Shown piece by piece: positions 1-7,467 of a stretch of DNA of 8,340 nt (positions within the stretch are counted from its first letter, which is position 1; each line of letters opens with the position of its first letter). A model generated the notes under the pieces. That model was not told the origin of the DNA. It saw nothing but the letters and a program-made list of their open reading frames with translations, and did no database searches. Source of the DNA: Myxococcales bacterium (GTDB lineage: Bacteria > Myxococcota_A > UBA9160 > JALSIO01); contig JALSIO010000790.1 in the NCBI GenBank assembly GCA_026989995.1, positions 1 to 8,340 of the forward strand, read 5' to 3'. Made by a program: the position numbers and the translations under genes.

Positions 1-1315
1 AGGGCTCCCCGGTCCGGCGCTCCTTCCAGGCGGTGGTGGGCACGAGGCCCGCCTTCTCCTCGCGAAGCGCGATCCCGGTCGGCCTGCCGAGCCCGAAGGC
101 GCGGGCGAAGTAGGCGATCCGGTCGACACCGAGCCGGACGCCCACCTGGTAGAAGTAGACGTCACAGGAGCTCCGAAGCGCCTCCTCGAGACCCACCTCG
201 CCGTGCCCGGAGCGGCGCCAGCAGCGGTAGGTGCGGCTGCCGAGGGTGAAGTGGCCCGGACAGAAGATGCGCTCGCCGGGGCCGACCGTGCCCTCCTCGA
301 GGGCCGCGGCCGCGACGAAGGGCTTGAAGGTCGAGCCCGGCGCGTATTGTCCCGAGATGGCCCGGTTCTGCAGGGGGCGGAGCTCGTCGTCCCGCAGCCG
401 CCTCCAGTCCGCCTCGCCGATCCCGTCCACGAAGAGGTTCGGATCGAAGCTCGGCGAGGAGACCATGGCGAGGACGTCGCCGTTTCTGGGGTCGAGGGCG
501 ACGATGGCACCGGTCTTCCGCTCGCCACCGGGTTCCTCCGACTCGAAGGCCTCGAAGGCGGCCCGCTGCAGATCGAGATCGATGGCCAGCACCGCGGTGT
601 GGCCGCTGCGCGGGAGAACCTCGTTCTCGACGGCGACCTCCCGGCCGTGGGCGTCGACGACCACGTTGCGCCCGCCCGCCTGCCCGCGCAACCAGGGTTC
701 GAGCACCGCCTCCATCCCGGTCTGGCCGACGCTCTCGCCGGGCCGGTAGCCGGTGAACCGGCCGGATTCGAGCTGGCGCGCGGTGATCTCCCCGGTGTGG
801 CCGATGAGATGGGCCACGAGCTCGCCTTCCGGGTAGCGCCGGAGCGGTCGGAGCGAGGTCACCACGCCCGGGAGCGCATAGCGGTGCGCCTCGACCCGCG
901 CCGCCCGGTCCGGGGGGAGATCCGCCGCGATCAGGGCCGGCTGGAAGCGGCGGCGCCCCCGGGGCCTCCCGATGCGCTCGGCGATCCGGCCCCGATCGGT
1001 GCCGAGCAGCCCCGCGAGCGCATCGATGACCGGCGTCCCCTCCCGGAGCTCCCGCGGAATCACGGCGACATCGAAGGCCGGACGCACCCCCGCGAGCAGG
1101 TGCCCGTTCCGGTCGCGGATCTCGCCCCGGGGCGGCTCGAGCCGCTGCAGTCGGACCGCGTTGTTGCGGGAGATCTCCGCATAGCGCTCGCCGCGGATCA
1201 CCTGGAGCTGGAAGAGCCGCAGGAAGAACACGCCGAAGACGGCGGCGATCAGCACCGCGAGAAGCGGGAGCCGCCCGCCGAGCGGCGATTCGGAGCTCCC
1301 CCGGAGCCCGGGCAT
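1..1315 (-). CDS. mrdA: Penicillin-binding protein 2 (elongasome transpeptidase), 3' end cut by window
   Basis: Class B transpeptidase that cross-links new peptidoglycan in the lateral wall, anchored in the inner membrane with its catalytic domain in the periplasm. The 438 visible residues show a short cytoplasmic N-terminus, a membrane helix at about 16-34, the pedestal motif PPRGEIRDRNG (61-71), IGHTGEI (171-177), the active-site SxxK as PGSTFK with Ser328 and Lys331, a CW..SGHG stretch (365-372) and the second motif as SCD (383-385). SxD instead of SxN is also seen in E. coli PBP2, where the catalytic serine is at nearly the same position (330). The frame stays open to the window edge, so the third motif (KTG) and roughly 170-200 residues are missing. 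It follows mreD by 79 bases, the usual mreBCD-mrdA order; rodA would be expected beyond the edge. I chose ATG at 1315, but in-frame GTGs at 1318 and 1327 are possible; GGAG-type sites precede both 1327 and 1315. Confidence 0.96.
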   Translation of the reverse strand, partial: MPGLRGSSESPLGGRLPLLAVLIAAVFGVFFLRLFQLQVIRGERYAEISRNNAVRLQRLEPPRGEIRDRNGHLLAGVRPAFDVAVIPRELREGTPVIDALAGLLGTDRGRIAERIGRPRGRRRFQPALIAADLPPDRAARVEAHRYALPGVVTSLRPLRRYPEGELVAHLIGHTGEITARQLESGRFTGYRPGESVGQTGMEAVLEPWLRGQAGGRNVVVDAHGREVAVENEVLPRSGHTAVLAIDLDLQRAAFEAFESEEPGGERKTGAIVALDPRNGDVLAMVSSPSFDPNLFVDGIGEADWRRLRDDELRPLQNRAISGQYAPGSTFKPFVAAAALEEGTVGPGERIFCPGHFTLGSRTYRCWRRSGHGEVGLEEALRSSCDVYFYQVGVRLGVDRIAYFARAFGLGRPTGIALREEKAGLVPTTAWKERRTGEP

Positions 1316-1394
1316 CACCGGCTCCACGGGCCCCTCCCCCGCGTCGGCCCCGGGGCGCGAGCCCCCCGGCCGGGCCGTTGCGGCACCACGCCCC

Positions 1395-1925
1395 TCATCG
1401 GCCGAGCCCCTCGCCGAAGAACCCCGGCGCACGGCCCGAACGGACCGCGGGCTCCGGGAGCACGCGGCCCACGGCCGCCGCGAGCGGCGGCGCCACCACC
1501 GCGTTGACCGCGGCGTGCAGCAGCAGTCCCACCGCGAGTCCGGCGTCGGGGACGAGGCGCCCCTCGTAGAGCGAGGTCGAGGCCACGAGCAGCGCGCCGG
1601 CCGCCACGGTGGCCACCGCCGCGAAGACGGCGAGCGGCAGGCTCCGCTTGAGCTGGAGCTGCCGGTCGGCCAGGGAGGTCACGCCGGCCAGCGTCATCAG
1701 CACCAGCGCCTGCTGGCCGAGGAGCGAGCCCGAGAGAAGATCGCCCACGAGACCGAGCGCAAAGCTCACCAGGATCGCCCCGACGCTTCCCAGGTGCAGG
1801 CCGGCTGCCACCGCCATCACGAGGCCGAGGTCGGGCACCAGCACCGCCGGCAGGTATTCCGCCACCACTCCCCGGAGCATCAGCCCCGCGAGCGAAAGCC
1901 CGAAAAGCGCCCCGGCCCGGCTCAC
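1395..1925 (-). CDS. mreD: Rod shape-determining protein MreD
   Basis: Small polytopic inner-membrane subunit of the elongasome, working with MreC and linking it to MreB and PBP2/RodA. The 176-residue product is almost entirely hydrophobic, with about five to six membrane helices (roughly 6-24, 27-44, 47-66, 69-86, 98-116, 127-150). It carries the family's sparse conserved positions: PDLGL (31-35), then G-D-LSGS-LG-QAL between 61 and 73. The length fits the family (about 160-180). The only usable start is GTG at 1925, whose GTGA overlaps the mreC stop by four bases, so translation is probably coupled to mreC. No good Shine-Dalgarno sequence lies within 15 bases; the nearest GGAGG is about 29 bases upstream. 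An in-frame ATG at codon 16 would remove most of the first helix and is less likely. Confidence 0.93.
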   Translation of the reverse strand: MSRAGALFGLSLAGLMLRGVVAEYLPAVLVPDLGLVMAVAAGLHLGSVGAILVSFALGLVGDLLSGSLLGQQALVLMTLAGVTSLADRQLQLKRSLPLAVFAAVATVAAGALLVASTSLYEGRLVPDAGLAVGLLLHAAVNAVVAPPLAAAVGRVLPEPAVRSGRAPGFFGEGLGR

Positions 1926-2824
1926 GAGCCCGGGGGCGAGGCACCGGGCGGCGCCTCCTCCTCGGCCGCGTGGAGAAGCTCGAGCGTGGGGCTGCGCCAG
2001 AGCATCACGTGGACCTGCTCCAGGCGCCCGAAGTCGACGGCGGGTTCGATCCGGGCGGTCCGCACCAGGCTCGCACCGCCCTCCTCCACCTCCACCACCG
2101 TTCCGATGCGCAGCCCCTTGGGAAAGACCCCGCCGAGCCCGGAGGTCACCACCTCGTCCCCGACGCGGACGTCGGCCTCCCGGATGGCGAGTTCGAAGCG
2201 GAGGCGCGGCCCTCCGGTGCCCCGCACGAAGCCCCGGGCCCGGCTGTCGGCCCGCTGCACGATGCCATCGACCACACTCTGCCGGTCGAGCAGCAGCATG
2301 GCGCGGCTTGCGCGGGGCGTGGTGGCCGTGAGCAGGCCCACCACGCCGTGCTCGTCGATCACCGGCATGCCCGACCGGAGCCCGTGGTGCCGGCCCCGGT
2401 CGAGGAGGATCGAGTGGAACCAGGGTGAGACATCCTGCCCGGCCACCTGCGCGGGCTGCATGGGGATGTCGAACTGGTCCCGCATCTCGAGGATGCTCCG
2501 GATCTGTCCGCCGGCGACGAGCGCCTCGCGGAGCTGCACGTTCTCCTCCTGGAGCATCGCGATCTGCCGGCGGAGCGCCTCGTTCTCCTCCCGGACGTCG
2601 AGGAGCGCGACGTAGTGGCGCACGGCTCCGCGCACCAGGTCCACCGGGGCTGCCACCAGCTCCCGGACGGGAATGGTCAGGTCGAGCAGGAGGCCGGACC
2701 ACCAGGGCAGGTCCCGACCGCCCCCCGCGAGGGCACGGCGGTCGCCGACCATCAGGACGAGGGCGGCGGCGGCCAGGCCGGCGAAGAGCAGCACGGCCCG
2801 CAGTCGTCTGGCCAGGTCGCCCAT
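1922..2824 (-). CDS. mreC: Rod shape-determining protein MreC
   Basis: Bitopic inner-membrane protein whose periplasmic domain binds and activates PBP2 in the elongasome. In the 300 residues a basic cytoplasmic tip is followed by one membrane helix (about 9-26), a heptad-like coiled coil rich in E, L and Q (about 76-103), then the beta-rich MreC core. Characteristic stretches are SPWFHSILLDRG (133-144), GMPVIDEHGVVG (152-163), VTSGLGGVFPKGLRIG (226-241) and the closing DFGRLEQVHV (264-273). A short acidic and Pro-rich tail (287-300) ends the protein. ATG at 2824 has GGGAG seven bases upstream and sits 21 bases after the mreB stop, so the two are clearly co-transcribed. Length and domain order are normal for a proteobacterial MreC. 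Confidence 0.97.
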   Translation of the reverse strand: MGDLARRLRAVLLFAGLAAAALVLMVGDRRALAGGGRDLPWWSGLLLDLTIPVRELVAAPVDLVRGAVRHYVALLDVREENEALRRQIAMLQEENVQLREALVAGGQIRSILEMRDQFDIPMQPAQVAGQDVSPWFHSILLDRGRHHGLRSGMPVIDEHGVVGLLTATTPRASRAMLLLDRQSVVDGIVQRADSRARGFVRGTGGPRLRFELAIREADVRVGDEVVTSGLGGVFPKGLRIGTVVEVEEGGASLVRTARIEPAVDFGRLEQVHVMLWRSPTLELLHAAEEEAPPGASPPGS

Positions 2825-2845
2825 GATCCGGCTCCCGAGGGGGTC

Positions 2846-4085
<1,240 letters not shown>

Positions 4086-4104
4086 CCGCGAAGTGGCGGC
4101 AACC

Positions 4105-4120
4105 GGGCCGCAAACGGCCC
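4105..4120. promoter_or_regulatory. Dyad between the divergent promoters, possible operator
   Basis: GGGCCG-CAAA-CGGCCC is a perfect inverted repeat with six-base arms and a four-base centre. It sits between the two candidate -35 boxes (4080-4085 and 4152-4157), where a regulator could affect both directions. Symmetry and position are all I can see; no known regulator motif is recognised. Confidence 0.25.
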
Positions 4121-4151
4121 CATCGGCGCGGAGGTCGTGGGCCTCCGGGGC

Positions 4152-4180
4152 TTGCTCCCCCCTGTCCCGGCTCGTACGCT
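4152..4180 (+). promoter_or_regulatory. Candidate promoter of the ppiD-like gene
   Basis: TTGCTC (4152-4157) and TACGCT (4175-4180) are separated by exactly 17 bases. The -10 hexamer is identical to that of the opposing mreB promoter candidate. Transcription would start near 4187, giving a leader of about 37 bases before the ATG at 4224. Only the first three bases of the -35 match consensus, so the call rests on spacing, the repeated -10 and position. Confidence 0.4.
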
Positions 4181-4223
4181 CGGCCGGTTCCGGCCCGGTC
4201 GCCGGGCGCCCGAGGGAGGTTCG

Positions 4224-5741
4224 ATGCTCCGCATCCTCCGCCGCGGCCAGCGCTACATCATGGCCGCCGTCATCCTGCTGGTGGGAGGCGCCTTCGTCTT
4301 CTTCTTCGGCGTGGGTGGGCCCATCCAGCCCAGCGCCACCGGCGATTCCGTCGTGGTGGTGGGGGAGATCCGCTTCGGGGTCGACGACTTCCTGCGCACC
4401 CGCGCGAGCCAGGAGCGCTACTACCAAGAGGTCCTCGGCGAGGCCTTCGATCCGGCCAAGGCCGCCGAGCAGCTCGACCTCGCGGCGCAGAACGCCCTCA
4501 TCCAGCAGGGCATCCTCGCGGAGGAGGCCCGCCGCCTCGGCCTCGCCGTGAGCCGGGCGGAACTGCGCGACACCATCCGGCGCCTGTACCGCAACGCGGA
4601 GGATCGTTTCGACCCCAAGGCCTTCCGGGAGTACGCGGAGTACGAATTCGGCACCGAGCGGCGCCTGGTGCAGGCCCTCGAGCGGGAGCTGCTCGCGCGC
4701 AAGGCGCTCGCCCTCATCGGGGAGGCAGCCGACGTCTCCCGGGAGGAGGCCGAGGCGGCGCTCCGCCTCCAGCGCGAATCCGTGCGCATCGCCTTCGTCG
4801 CCCTCGACCCCTCGGAGGGCGCCGACCCGGGCACCGTGGGCGAGGAGGAGGCGCTTGCCTTCGCCGAGGCCAACGAGGAGCGCCTCCGCGCGCTCTACGA
4901 AGAGCACCGGGACCGCTTCGACCGGCCGCCGGAGGTCCGCGCCCGGCACATCCTGCTCTCGGTCCCCGAGAACGCCGACGCCGCGGCGGTGGAGGAGGTG
5001 CGAAAGAAGATCCTCGGCCTTCGCCAGCGGATCCAGGACGGAGCCGACTTCGCGGAGGTCGCGGCGGAGGCCTCCGACGACCTCGGAACCCGGGGGAAGG
5101 GCGGCGATCTCGGCTTCTTCGGGCGCGGCCAGATGGTCTCGGCCTTCGAAGAGGCCGCCTTCTCGCTCGAGCCGGGCGTGCTCTCGGAACCGGTCCGCAC
5201 CCCCTTCGGCTTCCACCTGATCCGCGTCGAGGAGAAGCGGGACGCGCGGAAGATCCCCTTCGAGGAGGCCCGCCTCGAGCTCGCCCGCGAGCTTCTCGCC
5301 CGCGAACGCCGCGAGGCCGAGGTGGACGCCCTCGTCGAGCGCCTTCTCGGCGACATCCGCCGGGGCGAGAGCCTCGAGGCCGTGGCCCGGATGGAGAAGC
5401 TCACCCTCGAGCGCCCCGACCCCCTCACCCGGCGGGTGGACGGCTTCATCCCGGGCCTCGGAGCGGCCCCCGAGGTGCTCCGGACCGCATTCACCCTCCG
5501 ACCCGAGGCCCCCACGCCGGACCGGGTCTTCCGGGTGGGCGGGAAGCGGGTGCTGATCCAGCTCCTCGAGCGCACCGAGCCCACGCCGGAGGAGATCGCC
5601 GACCAGGTCGAGGCCCGGCGCGAGGAGCTGCTCGCGAACAAGCGCCGGCAGGTCCAGAACACCTGGCTCGCCGCCCGCCAGGCCGAGCTCCAGCAGCGGG
5701 GCGAGCTCGTCGTGGACCTCGGCCGCTTCCGGACCCGCTGA
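4224..5741 (+). CDS. ppiD: PpiD/SurA-like membrane-anchored periplasmic peptidyl-prolyl isomerase
   Basis: Periplasmic chaperone/foldase held in the inner membrane, expected to assist newly exported envelope proteins. The 505 residues begin with a basic cytoplasmic tip and one uncleaved signal-anchor helix (about 11-30). A SurA_N/PpiD-type helical region follows (about 45-185), with the [20 protein letters not shown] stretch (83-102). Next is one parvulin (PpiC) rotamase domain at about 234-338, with [10 protein letters not shown] (238-247), [20 protein letters not shown] (293-312) and [10 protein letters not shown] (326-335). A charged helical C-terminal part ends the protein. E. coli PpiD is longer (623) but has the same order. 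PpiD of E. coli has little isomerase activity, so chaperoning may be the main role. ATG at 4224 is chosen because GGGAGG (4214-4219) precedes it and the membrane anchor starts at once; a GTG at 4137 in frame would add 29 unconvincing residues. It is divergent from mreB. The exact subfamily name is less certain than the domain content. Confidence 0.9.
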   Translation: MLRILRRGQRYIMAAVILLVGGAFVFFFGVGGPIQPSATGDSVVVVGEIRFGVDDFLRTRASQERYYQEVLGEAFDPAKAAEQLDLAAQNALIQQGILAEEARRLGLAVSRAELRDTIRRLYRNAEDRFDPKAFREYAEYEFGTERRLVQALERELLARKALALIGEAADVSREEAEAALRLQRESVRIAFVALDPSEGADPGTVGEEEALAFAEANEERLRALYEEHRDRFDRPPEVRARHILLSVPENADAAAVEEVRKKILGLRQRIQDGADFAEVAAEASDDLGTRGKGGDLGFFGRGQMVSAFEEAAFSLEPGVLSEPVRTPFGFHLIRVEEKRDARKIPFEEARLELARELLARERREAEVDALVERLLGDIRRGESLEAVARMEKLTLERPDPLTRRVDGFIPGLGAAPEVLRTAFTLRPEAPTPDRVFRVGGKRVLIQLLERTEPTPEEIADQVEARREELLANKRRQVQNTWLAARQAELQQRGELVVDLGRFRTR

Positions 5742-5748
5742 GTCCCGT

Positions 5749-5768
5749 CCCGGCCGGCACTGGCCGGG
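5749..5768 (+). terminator. Hairpin after the ppiD-like gene, possible terminator
   Basis: CCCGGCC and GGCCGGG form a perfect seven-base stem around the loop GGCACT, eight bases after the ppiD-like stop. No T-run follows, so it would be a weak or non-classical intrinsic terminator. An alternative pairing CTGGCC (5760-5765) with GGCCAG (5776-5781) competes with it. The position just after the gene is the main support. Confidence 0.4.
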
Positions 5769-5854
5769 CGGCCTAGGCCAGCCGGCGGGTTCGCCACCCC
5801 CCTCCCGCGCGTAGCATCGGGACTCCTCTCCCCGTCCACTTCCCGGTTCGGGGG

Positions 5855-5881
5855 CCCCGGCCGGCCACCCCCCGGCCGGGG
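5855..5881 (+). repeat. 10-base-pair GC hairpin ahead of the small gene
   Basis: CCCCGGCCGG (5855-5864) is exactly complementary to CCGGCCGGGG (5872-5881) across a seven-base loop. All ten pairs are G-C. It ends five bases before the GGAGG of the small reading frame, so in RNA it could limit ribosome access or mark a 5' leader. Alternatively it stops transcription coming from ppiD, although no T-run follows. Confidence 0.45.
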
Positions 5882-5895
5882 GCACGGAGGCGCAC

Positions 5896-6129
5896 GTGGC
5901 ACCCCGGCTCCGCGGCTGGCTGGTCGACGCCGTCGTCGGCGCGGCGACGGTGGCAGTCGCCGCCGCGGCCACGGGACTGTGCGGCCCGGACCGGGCGGTT
6001 CCGGCTCCGCAGCCCCACCTGCCGGCGGGGACGGACGCCACGTGTCGGGCGGGGACGGGCCACGCGCCGTCCTGCGGGGCCTCCCCGGCCCCGCCCGCGG
6101 GGTGGAGCGCGACGCCCGGATCGGGCTAG
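5896..6129 (+). CDS. Possible small secreted or membrane peptide with three cysteines
   Basis: I do not recognise this 77-residue product. It would start at GTG 5896 with GGAGG (5886-5890) five bases upstream. The N-terminus has two arginines, then a long Ala/Val/Gly-rich hydrophobic stretch (about 9-27) ending in ATGLCG, which resembles a signal peptide or a single anchor. The residue before the first Cys is Leu, so it is not a standard lipobox. The remainder is rich in Pro, Ala and Gly, with Cys at 29, 50 and 60. Third codon positions are about 90% G or C, like the neighbouring genes, and the frame ends 24 bases before egtB. Against it: low complexity, no recognised domain, and overlapping open frames that GC-rich DNA produces freely. 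It could be noise. Confidence 0.35.
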   Translation: MAPRLRGWLVDAVVGAATVAVAAAATGLCGPDRAVPAPQPHLPAGTDATCRAGTGHAPSCGASPAPPAGWSATPGSG

Positions 6130-6139
6130 GGTGGGCCGC

Positions 6140-6145
6140 GGAGGA
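6140..6145 (+). promoter_or_regulatory. egtB ribosome binding site that decides a TTG start
   Basis: GGAGGA lies eight bases before TTG at 6154. An in-frame TAG at 6127-6129 rules out any start further upstream. The next in-frame ATG (6319) would delete conserved EgtB sequence and the first iron-ligand region would begin almost at once, so TTG is the best start. Confidence 0.7.
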
Positions 6146-6153
6146 TTCCCCGC

Positions 6154-7467
6154 TTGTCCGAGCCCACCGCCGGGCCGTCCACCGAGCCCGGCCCCGCCCC
6201 GCGCCCGAGTCGATCCGCGGCTTCATACCGCCCGCTGCGCCGGGCCTTCCGGGAGGTCCGCGAGCGCAGCCTGGCCCTCGCGGCGCCGCTCTCGCCCGAG
6301 GACTGTACGCTTCAGTCCATGCCGGACGCGAGTCCGGTGAAGTGGCACCTCGCCCACACGACGTGGTTCTTCGAGACCTTCGTGCTCGAACCGCTCGGCG
6401 GCCGGCGGCAGATCGCCCCGCCCGCGTGGCGGGTGCTCTTCAACTCCTACTACGAGACGGTGGGGCCGCAGTACCCCCGCCCGCAGCGGGGCCTGCTCTC
6501 CCGTCCGTCGCTGGAGGAGGTGCTCGACTACCGCCGCCGGGTGGACGAAGCGGTCGAGACCGAGCTCGGCGCAGGCCTCCCCACGGCCGCGGCACGCGTG
6601 GTCGAGATCGGACTGCACCACGAGATGCAGCACCAGGAGCTGATGCTGACGGATCTCAAGCACCTGCTCTCGAAAAACCCCCTCCACCCCGCGTACTGCG
6701 ACCTCGAGGCGCCCGGGGCGAAGCCGGTCGCGCCGGTGCGCTTCATCGGCTTCGCCGGCGGTCCCGCCGAGATCGGGCACGACGGCCCGGGGTTCGCCTT
6801 CGACAACGAGAGCCCGCGCCACCGGGTGTGGCTGCGCGACTTCGCCCTCGCGTCCCGTCCCGTGAGCTGCGGCGAGTACCTCGAGTTCGTGCGTGAGGAC
6901 GGCTACCGGCGGCCGGAGCTCTGGCTCTCGGACGGCTTCGCCTTCGTCCGGGAGCGCGGGATCCGGTCTCCCCTCTACTGGAGCTGGCGGGAGGGCGAGG
7001 AGGAGCCCCGGGTCTTCACGCTCGGCGGCCTCCGCCCCTTCGACCCGAGCGCACCGGTGGCCCACCTGTCGTACTACGAAGCCGATGCCTACGCCCGCTT
7101 CGCGGGCGCCAGGCTCCCCACCGAGGCCGAGTGGGAGGTGGCCGCGGCGTCCGTACCGGTGGAGGGCAACCTGCTCGGGCGCGGGTCGCTCGAGCCGCGG
7201 GCCGCGGCGCCGGGCGGCCGGGAGCCCAGCCAGCTCTTCGGGGACGTCTGGGAGTGGACGGCGAGCTCCTACGAGGCCTACCCGGGCTACCGTCCTCCGC
7301 CCGGCGCGCTCGGCGAGTACAACGGCAAGTTCATGTGCAACCAGCGGGTGCTGCGGGGCGGCTCCTGCGCGACCCCGCACGAGGCGATCCGGCCCACCTA
7401 CCGGAACTTCTTCTACCCCCACCAGCGCTGGCAGTGGAGTGGGGTCCGGCTCGCGCGCGACCTCTAG
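6154..7467 (+). CDS. egtB: Ergothioneine biosynthesis protein EgtB (sulfoxide synthase)
   Basis: Non-haem iron enzyme that uses oxygen to join a thiol donor (gamma-glutamylcysteine or cysteine) to hercynine, giving the sulfoxide precursor of ergothioneine, a cytoplasmic antioxidant thiol. The 437 residues start with a disordered Pro-rich tail (1-22). The DinB-like four-helix domain (about 25-180) follows, with MPDASPVKWHLAHTTWFFET (56-75), where His68 is the likely first iron ligand, and HHEMQHQE (155-162), where His156 and His160 complete the facial triad. The FGE-sulfatase (formylglycine-generating-enzyme-like) domain fills about 195-437, with LPTEAEWE (321-328), FGDVWEWT (362-369), GKFMCNQRVLRGGSC (391-405) and TYRNFFYPHQRWQWSGVR (415-432). 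The adjacent tyrosines in FNSYYE (96-101) resemble the Chloracidobacterium-type enzyme. Translation starts at TTG. Length is normal for the proteobacterial-type family. The hercynine-forming EgtD is not in the window. The gene meets the MATE gene tail to tail. Confidence 0.96.
   Translation: MSEPTAGPSTEPGPAPRPSRSAASYRPLRRAFREVRERSLALAAPLSPEDCTLQSMPDASPVKWHLAHTTWFFETFVLEPLGGRRQIAPPAWRVLFNSYYETVGPQYPRPQRGLLSRPSLEEVLDYRRRVDEAVETELGAGLPTAAARVVEIGLHHEMQHQELMLTDLKHLLSKNPLHPAYCDLEAPGAKPVAPVRFIGFAGGPAEIGHDGPGFAFDNESPRHRVWLRDFALASRPVSCGEYLEFVREDGYRRPELWLSDGFAFVRERGIRSPLYWSWREGEEEPRVFTLGGLRPFDPSAPVAHLSYYEADAYARFAGARLPTEAEWEVAAASVPVEGNLLGRGSLEPRAAAPGGREPSQLFGDVWEWTASSYEAYPGYRPPPGALGEYNGKFMCNQRVLRGGSCATPHEAIRPTYRNFFYPHQRWQWSGVRLARDL

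Larger units (their letters stand above)
5742..6153. other. 412-base spacer between the ppiD-like gene and egtB
   Basis: This stretch contains the hairpin after ppiD (5749-5768), a -10-like TAGCAT at 5812-5817 (four of six to consensus, but without a good -35 at the right distance), a very stable hairpin at 5855-5881, the possible small gene at 5896-6129 and the egtB ribosome binding site. If the small gene is not real, the whole segment is non-coding leader for egtB. No tRNA, repeat array or insertion sequence is visible. Confidence 0.7.

Noticed and set aside
1347..1356. GCCCCGGGGC palindrome between mreD and mrdA as a terminator or operator
   Set aside because: It is only ten bases, lacks a T-run, and is expected by chance in DNA this GC-rich.
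203..1507. A plus-strand open frame of 434 codons opposite mrdA
   Set aside because: The minus strand encodes an unmistakable PBP2 with its SxxK motif; the plus frame is Arg/Gly/Pro-rich antisense sequence.
1926..2702. N-terminal extension of the mreD frame into mreC
   Set aside because: The added residues are Arg/Gly/Pro-rich shadow of mreC and lack membrane character. The GTG overlapping the mreC stop gives a normal-length MreD.
4137..4223. An earlier GTG start for the ppiD-like gene
   Set aside because: It would put 29 Pro/Arg-rich residues before the signal anchor, lies upstream of the predicted transcription start, and has a poorer ribosome binding site than the ATG at 4224.
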